Source: Novosphingobium sp. (GTDB lineage Bacteria; Pseudomonadota; Alphaproteobacteria; Sphingomonadales; Sphingomonadaceae). From it: 59,573 bases of DNA. Below are positions 43,212 to 50,499 of the stretch, piece by piece. How positions within the stretch are numbered: position 1 is the stretch's first letter; each line of letters starts with the position of its first letter. The DNA is taken from contig JANXSP010000091.1 in assembly GCA_025356575.1 (NCBI GenBank), positions 1 to 59,573 of the forward strand, written 5' to 3'. A model generated the notes under the pieces. That model did not search any database. It saw nothing but the letters and a program-made list of their open reading frames with translations, and had not been told where the DNA came from. Both the position numbers and the translations under genes were made by a program.

Positions 43212-44204
43212 TTACCGCGCGCGGCGCTCGCCCTTGACCCAGCGGACGGTGCCCGAGCTGGCGCGCATGACGACGCTGTCGGTGGTCATCGTCCCGTTCT
43301 TGAGGCGCTTGACCCCGGACAGCAGCGAGCCGTCGGTGACCCCGGTGGCGGCGAAGATGCAATCGCCCTTGGCCAGGTCTTCGAGGTCGTAGATCTTGTG
43401 CAGATCCTCGATCCCCCACTTGGCGGCGCGGCGCTTTTCGTCCTCGTTGCGGAAGATCAGCCGGCCCTTGAACTGTCCGCCGACGCAGCGCAGTGCCGCG
43501 GCGGCAAGCACGCCTTCGGGCGCTCCGCCCGAGCCCATGTACATGTCGATCCCGGTGTCCTCGTCGGTCGTGGCGATGACCCCGGCGACATCGCCATCGG
43601 GGATCAGTGCGATCCCGCAGCCGATCTCGCGCAGTTCGGCGATCAGTGCGGCGTGGCGCGGACGGTCGAGCACGCAGACGATCAGCTCGTTCGGGGCGAC
43701 GCCCTTGGCCGCGGCGACTGCGGCGACGTTTTCACGGGTCGACTTGGCCAGATCGATCACCCCGGCGGGGTAGCCCGGGCCGACCGCGAGCTTTTCCATG
43801 TAGGTATCGGGCGCGTTGAGGAGATTGCCTTCTTCCGCGATCGCCAGCACTGCGAGCGCGTTGGGCCCGGCCTTGGCGGTGATCGTGGTCCCCTCGAGCG
43901 GGTCGAGCGCGATATCGATGCGCGGGCCGGTGCCCTGCGCCGAACCGACCTTTTCGCCGATGTAGAGCATCGGCGCTTCGTCGCGCTCGCCCTCGCCGAT
44001 GACCACGGTGCCGTCGATCTCGAGCTCGTTGAGCGCGGCGCGCATCGCTTCGACCGCTGCGTGGTCGGCGGCCTTTTCGTCGCCGCGCCCGATCAGATGC
44101 GAAGCCGCGATCGCCGCAGCTTCGGTAACGCGGACCATTTCGAGCACCAAAACCCGATCGAGGACGCTGCTTGCGACAGTTGAAGACGCAGGAGTTGAGG
44201 TCAT
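43212..44204 (-). CDS. glpX: Class II fructose-1,6-bisphosphatase
   Basis: A 330-residue GlpX-type FBPase for gluconeogenesis. VVIGEGERDEAPMLYIGE and DPLEGTTITAKAGPNALA are metal- and substrate-binding motifs. ATG 44204 is chosen; GTG 44210 in the same frame is an alternative. In many alphaproteobacteria it lies right after homoserine dehydrogenase; here a plus-strand gene separates them. Confidence 0.95.
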   Translation of the reverse strand: MTSTPASSTVASSVLDRVLVLEMVRVTEAAAIAASHLIGRGDEKAADHAAVEAMRAALNELEIDGTVVIGEGERDEAPMLYIGEKVGSAQGTGPRIDIALDPLEGTTITAKAGPNALAVLAIAEEGNLLNAPDTYMEKLAVGPGYPAGVIDLAKSTRENVAAVAAAKGVAPNELIVCVLDRPRHAALIAELREIGCGIALIPDGDVAGVIATTDEDTGIDMYMGSGGAPEGVLAAAALRCVGGQFKGRLIFRNEDEKRRAAKWGIEDLHKIYDLEDLAKGDCIFAATGVTDGSLLSGVKRLKNGTMTTDSVVMRASSGTVRWVKGERRAR

Positions 44205-44265
44205 GTTCACACCGGATTCATGGGAAAAGGGAAGGATGCGCGGCGCTTAGACAGGGGAACCGCGA

Positions 44266-44775
44266 ATGTCGAGATGGGGTGCTCCAGCGATACTTTCATT
44301 CCTGATTTTCGCGGCCCCGGCGGCGGCGCAGGATGCCGGACCCGCGCCAGGACCGGCGGTATCGCCCGCATCGGTGGCAGCGCCTGCCCCCGCTGCGCAA
44401 ACGCCCTCGCCCAGCGTAGAGGAGGCTTTGCGCGCGGCGCAGGCGGTTTACGGGCCGAGGGTGCCGCCCAGGGTCTGCCCCGAGGCAACTGCCGGCACAG
44501 AGATCGTGGTCTGCGCGCGCAAGCAGGACGATACCGAGTTCCGGGTGAAATCGACTCGCGAACTGCGTCCCGATTCGCACCAGGCGACTTACAACGGGCT
44601 GCCCCGCGCGCCCAATGTCCACGGCATCCCGACCTGCGCCGAAACCGGCAATCCGTGCATCGGCTTCGGCAAGGTCCCTCCGCCGATCTACTACATCGAT
44701 CTCACCAAGATCCCGGTCGCGCCGGCCGGATCGGACGCCGACAAGATTTCCAAGGGCGAATTGCGCCAGCCGTAG
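44266..44775 (+). CDS. Exported hypothetical protein
   Basis: A 169-residue protein with signal peptide MSRWGAPAILSFLIFAAPAAA, a Pro/Ala-rich linker to residue 50, then EEALRAAQAVYGPRVPPRV and a small domain with four cysteines (VCPE, VVCAR, PTCAE and NPCIGF). Cysteine spacing suggests disulfides in the periplasm. No family recognised. It sits between hom and glpX in opposite direction, which may be a relatively recent insertion. Confidence 0.75.
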   Translation: MSRWGAPAILSFLIFAAPAAAQDAGPAPGPAVSPASVAAPAPAAQTPSPSVEEALRAAQAVYGPRVPPRVCPEATAGTEIVVCARKQDDTEFRVKSTRELRPDSHQATYNGLPRAPNVHGIPTCAETGNPCIGFGKVPPPIYYIDLTKIPVAPAGSDADKISKGELRQP

Positions 44776-44885
44776 CGAGGTTTCGTGGTTGCGTGGATGG
44801 GCGCAATGTCGCCCTTGGCACGCGGGAACCCGGGTGAGGGGCACGACCCCGCGCCCCGGCGGGGACAACGAGCGCAAGCCCGGAC

Positions 44886-46283
44886 TTATTCGCCGAGCAG
44901 ATGCATGACCAGCGGCGCCGAGGTCAGGCTGTCAGACCCCTCGAGCAGGCGCAGTGCTTCGGTCACCCCCGCCTCGGGCCCTTCGTGCGACACCATGGCG
45001 ACCAGGACACCGACCGCATCCGCGCCGTCGCCGCCGCCGCGGCCCTTCTGGATCAGGCTTTCGATCGAGACCCCGGCATCGCGCATCGCCGCGGTCAGTT
45101 CGGCGAGCACGCCCGGGCGGTCGGCGACGGTGAAGCGGATGTACGAGCGGCTGCGGCGGTGGCCCGATGGCGCGCGCGGCAGGCTTTCGAGCTCGCCGAC
45201 CGGAACCGAGAACGGCGCCCCGGGAACCGCGCTCCCTGCGCGTTCGCGCGCGATGTCGATAAGATCGGCGACGACCGCGCTGGCGGTCGGGCCGTCCCCC
45301 GCGCCCGCGCCCTGGAATAGCAGTCGACCCGAAAAATTGCCCTCCGCGACCACCGCGTTGGTCGCCCCGTCGACATGCGCCAGCGGGTGCGCCCGCGGGA
45401 CCAGATGCGGCTGGACGCGCTGGAACAGCCGACACGCACCGTCGGGGCCAACCTCGGTCTCGGCCATCCCGATCAGGCGGATGACGTAGCCCAGCGCATC
45501 GGCCTGCGCGATGTCCGCGGCGAGCAGCCGGGCAATCCCCGCGGTCTCGACCCCGGCGAAATCGATCCGCGTGCCGAAGGCGATCGCCGCCAGGATCGCG
45601 AGCTTGTGCGCGGCATCGGTGCCTTCGATGTCGAACGCCGGATCGGCTTCCGCAAACCCGCGGCGCTGCGCTTCGGCGAGGACCGCGGCGAAATCGGCGC
45701 CGGTGTCCTCCATCGTCGAGAGGATGAAATTGCAGGTCCCGTTGAGGATGCCGTAGACCCGCTCGATGGCATTGGCCGCGGTCCCTTCGCGCAGGCCTTT
45801 GATCACCGGGATGCCGCCGGCAACCGCGGCCTCGAAGCGCAAGGCGACCCCCGCGGCTTCGGCCGCCGCTGCCAGCGCCAGGCCGTGGTGGGCGATCATC
45901 GCCTTGTTGGCGGTGACCAGCGCCTTGCCGCCCGCCAGCGCGCTCCGCGCCAGCGCCAGCGCGGGGCCATCGGCGCCGCCGATCATCTCGACCACGACAT
46001 CGACATCGGCCCGCGCCGCCATCGCCGCCATGTCGTCTTCCCAGGCATAGGCGGAGATATCGATCCCGCGCGGCTTGCTGCGGTCGCGCGCGCTGATCGC
46101 GGTGATCGCCAGCTTGCGCCCGGCGCGGCGCGCGATCAGATCGGCGTTGGCCTCGATCAGGCGGATGACTCCCGCGCCGACCGTGCCGAGCCCGGCCAGC
46201 GCAATTCTCAACGGGGCACTGCGCGGCGGCGCAGGCTGTGACGGCGCATCGCTGAGCTGCGCCGTGCGCGGCGGCTGATCCAT
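44886..46283 (-). CDS. hom: Homoserine dehydrogenase
   Basis: Reduces aspartate semialdehyde to homoserine for Thr/Met synthesis. The 465-residue protein has the NAD(P) motif ALAGLGTVGAGVIRLIE, KALVTANKAMIA, GILNGTCNFILS and ADPAFDIEGTDAAHKLAILAAI (all standard). A C-terminal ACT domain (SYIRFTVADRPGVLAELTAA) suggests feedback by an amino acid. ATG 46283 follows an AAGGGGG SD. Confidence 0.97.
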   Translation of the reverse strand: MDQPPRTAQLSDAPSQPAPPRSAPLRIALAGLGTVGAGVIRLIEANADLIARRAGRKLAITAISARDRSKPRGIDISAYAWEDDMAAMAARADVDVVVEMIGGADGPALALARSALAGGKALVTANKAMIAHHGLALAAAAEAAGVALRFEAAVAGGIPVIKGLREGTAANAIERVYGILNGTCNFILSTMEDTGADFAAVLAEAQRRGFAEADPAFDIEGTDAAHKLAILAAIAFGTRIDFAGVETAGIARLLAADIAQADALGYVIRLIGMAETEVGPDGACRLFQRVQPHLVPRAHPLAHVDGATNAVVAEGNFSGRLLFQGAGAGDGPTASAVVADLIDIARERAGSAVPGAPFSVPVGELESLPRAPSGHRRSRSYIRFTVADRPGVLAELTAAMRDAGVSIESLIQKGRGGGDGADAVGVLVAMVSHEGPEAGVTEALRLLEGSDSLTSAPLVMHLLGE

Positions 46284-46354
46284 CGGGTCCCCCTTCAACA
46301 GGCCGCGCCTTTAGGCGGTTTCGGCGCGGCGGGAAAGCGCGCGCGCCGATCCGC

Positions 46355-47308
46355 CTAACGCGTCCGCCCGCAGGGGCCGAGCGCGGTGCGCACGAAGCCG
46401 TAATCGGCCTCGGCCAATGCGCGGTCGCTGGCCGAGGCCGAGACATTGGCGGCGACCGGAAGCTGCGGCGCGAGCGTGCACGCGAGGCGGTACCAGGTCA
46501 GCGTTCCGGGCTGCGGCGGGACCGCGGCTTCATCGACGATTTCGCCGAGAGAAAGCCCCCAGCGCGGCACGGCGCCCGGCCCGTGAACCACGGTCAGCGA
46601 CACCGGCGTACCGCTCTGCGTGGTCAACGACATCTGCGTCTCGCCTTCGCCGGTCAGGTTGCCCGGGACGTATAGCGCCTCGCGCACCCGCAGGATCTTC
46701 GGCGGGGCGCCCGCGGCAAGCAATTCGGCGAGCACGCCGCGCACCCGCGTTTCGAGCGCGGGATCCCACAGCACCTGGCCGTCGGGTGCCACGAGCTGGA
46801 GTTCGCCGACACGATCGGGGACGATCCGGGCAAACAGGAGCACGCTGCGTTTCTTGAGCGAGAGCGGCCGACCCCGCGTATCGGCGGGAACGTCGGCCAG
46901 ATAGCGCAGCGTTTCGCCGACCGCGCCGCGGCCTGCCAGCAGCGCCTCGGTCCGCGCCTCGACATAGACCCGCGCGCGGCCGCGCAGCGGGCTGGCGTGC
47001 GCGGCATCCAGCGCGGTGACCTGACGGACCTGCGCGCGGACCACCACCGGGGCGGCCTCGGCGAGATCGACCAGATCGGAATAGGCCAGATCGGAATAGG
47101 CCAGATCGGAATGAGAGAGCATAGCGGCCGGCACAGGCGGGGCTGACGACGCCGAATCGGCGGCGCGCGCGGCGGGTGTCTGGACGAACCCGGCGAGCAG
47201 GGCGAAGGCCGCAATGGGCAAGCGGGACAGCGCGATCGCGGCGGCTCCTTGGATGGGACGGGCTTGGGTACAGCCTTGGTTTTGCGAGGCGGGAACGGGT
47301 TTTCGCAC
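46355..47308 (-). CDS. Exported hypothetical protein with short tandem repeats
   Basis: About 318 residues. GTG 47308 has AGGAG ten bases upstream; GTG 47320 is the alternative. A signal-like segment (AIALSRLPIAAFALLAGFV) is followed by the tandem HSDLAYSDLAYSDLVDL, then a beta-rich domain (VVVRAQVRQV, YVEARTEALL, LLFARIVPDRV). Two cysteines near the end (RLACTLAP, GPCGRTR) may form a disulfide. No family was recognised. Opposite direction to tonB across a 274-base gap. Confidence 0.7.
   Translation of the reverse strand: MRKPVPASQNQGCTQARPIQGAAAIALSRLPIAAFALLAGFVQTPAARAADSASSAPPVPAAMLSHSDLAYSDLAYSDLVDLAEAAPVVVRAQVRQVTALDAAHASPLRGRARVYVEARTEALLAGRGAVGETLRYLADVPADTRGRPLSLKKRSVLLFARIVPDRVGELQLVAPDGQVLWDPALETRVRGVLAELLAAGAPPKILRVREALYVPGNLTGEGETQMSLTTQSGTPVSLTVVHGPGAVPRWGLSLGEIVDEAAVPPQPGTLTWYRLACTLAPQLPVAANVSASASDRALAEADYGFVRTALGPCGRTR
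47071..47115 (+). repeat. 15-bp tandem repeat inside a gene
   Basis: Three consecutive units of CCAGATCGGAATAGG, the last diverged in its final bases. It encodes SDLAY repeats in the exported protein on the minus strand. Copy number may vary by slippage without a frameshift. Confidence 0.85.
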
Positions 47309-47582
47309 GAAGCGTCTCACTCCTGTACACGTGAATTGGGAGTTAACCGATAAACCGTTGCGCGGCTTCGGCTTCGGCGATAAAGCAGCAGGAAATCCGC
47401 GCTAAACGTTAAATAAGCCGGATAACACAGCCCTGCCGGGCCAAGCGCCCTACGGGCAATCGGCGTCCCGAATTCGGGGCCGGCAGGGTGGACGAGAGAT
47501 TTGGCAAAAGGTCGCGGCAAAGGTCGTGACAGTTTGCCGCCTCGGGCCCGGCTCGAGGTCCTGGTAGGAGTGATGCGTCTGA
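47309..47582. other. Intergenic region upstream of tonB
   Basis: A gap of 274 bases between two divergent genes. An imperfect hairpin CCCTGCCGG...CCGGCAGGG is present at about 47431-47490. It must contain the tonB-exb promoter, but no clear Fur box or -35/-10 pair was identified. Confidence 0.4.
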
Positions 47583-48245
47583 ATGGCTTACGCTGACCAA
47601 CAGATGAGCGGTAACAAGGTTACTGCACTGATCATCGTTGCCCTTTTACACCTTGCACTGGGTTATGCTCTGGTGACGGGGCTCGCGTATTCGGCAGTCA
47701 AGAAGATTGCCGAGCGGGTTGCCACTGTCGATATCGAGAAAGAAAAGCCCAAGGAAGAGCCGCCGCCACCGCCACCAGACAAGCCGGTCACGCCGCCTCC
47801 GCCGGTCGCACCGGTGCCGCCCATCACGTTCGATCGCCCGGCACCCCAGATCGCAACGGTCAGCCAGATTCCGCCGCCGGCGCCCCCGGTTGCCGTCGCC
47901 ATTCCGGTGCCGGCACCCCCGGCTGCTCCCCCGCCGCCGTCGTTCACGCCCAAGGGCGCGGCGCCCAAGGGCCGTCCGGGCGATTGGGTCACGACCAACG
48001 ACTACCCTTCGCGCGCGCTCAACGAGAACCGTGAAGGCACGACCAGTTTCCGCCTGTCGGTCGGTCCCGATGGCCGAGCCACGGGCTGCGACGTAACGGG
48101 TTCGAGCGGAAGCCCGGATCTGGATGCGGCGACCTGCGCCAACCTTATGCGCCGGGCGCGCTTTACCCCGGCGACCGATGGCGAAGGCAGGCCGGTCTCG
48201 GGTAGCTATTCCAACCGGACGCGCTGGCAAATTCCGAAAGATTAA
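47583..48245 (+). CDS. tonB: Energy transducer TonB
   Basis: A 220-residue TonB. MAYADQQMSGNKV is the sphingomonad-type start, followed by one membrane helix (TALIIVALLHLALGYALVTG), a Pro-rich span with EKEKPKEEPPPPPPDKPV across the periplasm and the C-terminal domain with GTTSFRLSVGPDGRATGC and RARFTP. An AGGAG SD is twelve bases upstream. With ExbB and ExbD it drives TonB-dependent uptake at the outer membrane. Confidence 0.94.
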   Translation: MAYADQQMSGNKVTALIIVALLHLALGYALVTGLAYSAVKKIAERVATVDIEKEKPKEEPPPPPPDKPVTPPPPVAPVPPITFDRPAPQIATVSQIPPPAPPVAVAIPVPAPPAAPPPPSFTPKGAAPKGRPGDWVTTNDYPSRALNENREGTTSFRLSVGPDGRATGCDVTGSSGSPDLDAATCANLMRRARFTPATDGEGRPVSGSYSNRTRWQIPKD

Positions 48246-48349
48246 TCCGTCGCCTGGGCCGGAAATCTTCCGGTTCGGTATCCCCGCTACCGTTTCCTGA
48301 ACCCAGCGTTCGCGAACCGATTGTTCGAATATCTTGAGAGGACATCCGC

Positions 48350-49150
48350 ATGCTTATTAACCTTCTTGCCGCTGCTGCCCCGGCCGCACCGCAGAACAAG
48401 TTCGGCTTCACCGAAGCCCTGTTTCCCAATGGCGGGACCAATTGGATCGGCCTGATCACGGTCGTCATCCTGGGAATCATGTCGTTCGGCTCGTTCTTCA
48501 TCCTGTTCACCAAGTGGGCCGAACAGGCCAAGATCATGCGCCAGTTCAGCGACCTGCGCTCCAACTTCTGGCGTGCCGGCACGCTGCGCGAAGGTTCGGC
48601 CAAGCTCGACAAGAACAGCGCATGGCGCCAGATCGTCGACGACGGACTGACCGCCGAAGACCAGCACGGCCGGATGGCTAACAGCCTCGACTCGCACGAA
48701 TGGCTGCACGGTTCGCTCGCGCGTTCGGAAGCCAGCGTCAACGCCCGGCTTGCCAGCGGCCTGCCGTTCCTCGCCACCGTTGGCGCGACCTCGCCGTTCG
48801 TCGGATTGTTCGGGACGGTCGTCGGCATCTACCGCGCGCTGATCAACATCGGCATCGCCGGGTCGGCCTCGATCGACAAGGTCGCGGGCCCGGTCGGCGA
48901 ATCGCTGATCATGACCGCGCTCGGGCTGCTCGTCGCGGTTCCCGCGGTGCTGGCCTACAACTACCTCCAGGCGCGCAACAAGCGCATCGCCGAGAACCTT
49001 TCGGGCTTCTCGACCGACGTGCTCGCGAACATCAACTCGAAGGGTGCGGTCAAGCCCGCGATGATCGCCGTGGGTTCGGCCAAGGGTGCTGCGGCGGCCA
49101 CTGCCAAGCCGGTCGTGACGACGCCGACCAACACCACGATGAAGCAGTAG
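48350..49150 (+). CDS. exbB: MotA/TolQ/ExbB proton channel protein
   Basis: A 266-residue ExbB with an additional N-terminal segment (GTNWIGLITVVILGIMSFGSFFILF helix) and two core helices. The family signature around ASGLPFLATVGATSPFVGLFGTVVGI and ALGLLVAVPAVLAYNYL is clear. GAGAGGA SD is seven bases upstream. It forms a pentameric channel around an ExbD dimer. A Thr/Ala tail (AAATAKPVVTTP) extends the C-terminus. Confidence 0.95.
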   Translation: MLINLLAAAAPAAPQNKFGFTEALFPNGGTNWIGLITVVILGIMSFGSFFILFTKWAEQAKIMRQFSDLRSNFWRAGTLREGSAKLDKNSAWRQIVDDGLTAEDQHGRMANSLDSHEWLHGSLARSEASVNARLASGLPFLATVGATSPFVGLFGTVVGIYRALINIGIAGSASIDKVAGPVGESLIMTALGLLVAVPAVLAYNYLQARNKRIAENLSGFSTDVLANINSKGAVKPAMIAVGSAKGAAAATAKPVVTTPTNTTMKQ

Positions 49151-49289
49151 GCGCAGGCGCCGTCGCTCCTCTCGGGAGCGGCACGTGCGACGGTACGGGG
49201 GCAGGAAGCTGCATGCGGACCTGCCCTCGGTCCGACCCGGGCCCGGATCATTGGCCGGGCCGGCACTATCAGAAGAATAGGATGACGAA

Positions 49290-49820
49290 ATGGCAGTAGC
49301 GGTAGGAGGCGGCGTCGAGACGCCGATGTCCGACATCAATACCACCCCGCTGGTGGACGTGATGCTCGTGCTCCTGATCATCTTCCTGATCGCGGTTCCG
49401 ATCGCCATCCAGACGATCGAGAAGCTCAAGATTCCGATCATGGTTTCCAAGGAATCGCAGGACAAGGTCGAGAACCTCCTGCTCACGGTCAGCGCCAGCG
49501 ACGCCAACGGCCGCAGCGCGGGCGAGGCGGGCTTCCAGGGTGCCGCGCGCAACGGCCAGTGCCGGGTTTATTTCAACAACATCACCCCGGTCGATTCGAG
49601 CGAACTTTATGAAAAGGCTTTCAAGCGCCTCGACGCGATCGTGAAGCGCGAAGGCGGACCTGCCGCGATCGCCAAGGATCCCGACAAGATCCCGCAGGTC
49701 CACATTCGCGGTGACGTCAACGCCCCGTGGCGCTGCGTGGCGGGTGCAATCTACAACGTCCAGGCGGCCGGCTATCCGACTGTCGGGTTCATTTCCAACC
49801 CGGTCGATCCCAACGGCTGA
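49290..49820 (+). CDS. exbD: ExbD biopolymer transport protein (first)
   Basis: A 176-residue ExbD: SDINTTPLVDVMLVLLIIFLI contains the essential membrane Asp in TPLVDVMLVLL. It is longer than the second ExbD, with an insertion of a Cys-containing segment NGQCRVYFNNI and APWRCVAGAIY. The two cysteines may form a disulfide. AGGA SD upstream. Confidence 0.94.
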   Translation: MAVAVGGGVETPMSDINTTPLVDVMLVLLIIFLIAVPIAIQTIEKLKIPIMVSKESQDKVENLLLTVSASDANGRSAGEAGFQGAARNGQCRVYFNNITPVDSSELYEKAFKRLDAIVKREGGPAAIAKDPDKIPQVHIRGDVNAPWRCVAGAIYNVQAAGYPTVGFISNPVDPNG

Positions 49821-49872
49821 GCCTGCGGGCCAGTCTTCGATCGCGGACAATACGTTTCAGGAGTAATTCTCA

Positions 49873-50340
49873 ATGGCAATGTCAGGCGGCAAGGACGATG
49901 GCTCGCCGATGATGGAAATGAACACGACGCCGCTCATCGACGTCATGCTCGTGCTCCTCATCATGTTCATCATCACCATCCCGGTGGCGACCCACGCGGT
50001 GAATATCGATCTTCCCTCGGCGACTCCGCCGACGAATCCTCCACCGATCCTGCCCACCAAGAACAAGCTGAACCTGACCACCGCCAACGAAATCCAGTGG
50101 AATGGCCGGACGATCACGCAGGGCGAGCTGGTTTCGCTGCTCCAGACGACGTTGCAGATGCAGCCCGAGCCCGAGCTGCAGTTCCAGCCCGAAGAATCGG
50201 CGAGCTACGACCTCGCGGTGCGCGTGATCAACATCATCAAGGCCTCGGGCGTCCACGCCTTCGGCTTCGTCGGCAACGAACAGTACCGCTCGTTCAACAA
50301 GGCCGTGGGCGCGCCCGCGGCAGGATCGGCGGGCGTCTAG
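49873..50340 (+). CDS. exbD: ExbD biopolymer transport protein (second)
   Basis: A 155-residue ExbD with EMNTTPLIDVMLVLLIMFII containing the membrane Asp, then a Pro-rich PPTNPPPILPTKN and a beta-rich periplasmic domain. Distinct from the first ExbD in length and lacking its Cys pair. AGGAG SD nine bases upstream. A strong terminator follows, ending the operon. Confidence 0.94.
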   Translation: MAMSGGKDDGSPMMEMNTTPLIDVMLVLLIMFIITIPVATHAVNIDLPSATPPTNPPPILPTKNKLNLTTANEIQWNGRTITQGELVSLLQTTLQMQPEPELQFQPEESASYDLAVRVINIIKASGVHAFGFVGNEQYRSFNKAVGAPAAGSAGV

Positions 50341-50371
50341 GCGCCTGACGGTTCAAGCGAACAACGAAAGA

Positions 50372-50396
50372 GGGGCGGAGCGATCCGCCCCTTTTT
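50372..50396 (+). terminator. Rho-independent terminator of the tonB-exb operon
   Basis: Perfect eight-base stem GGGGCGGA / TCCGCCCC with loop GCGA followed by TTTTT, 32 bases past the last exbD stop. Confidence 0.92.
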
Positions 50397-50469
50397 CGTG
50401 TCGGTGCAATTGCAACGGGCTCCCGTGCGGAGTTGGATGCATCGGCAGCATAGCAACTGCGGCCTGAGG

Positions 50470-50490
50470 CCCCCCGCCTTCGCGGGGGAG
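50470..50490. repeat. Palindromic intergenic repeat
   Basis: CCCCCGCCTTCGCGGGGG-type copy in the gap between the exb terminator and the helicase gene, matching the pair near 26919-26991. Confidence 0.7.
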
Positions 50491-50499
50491 CAAGCAACC

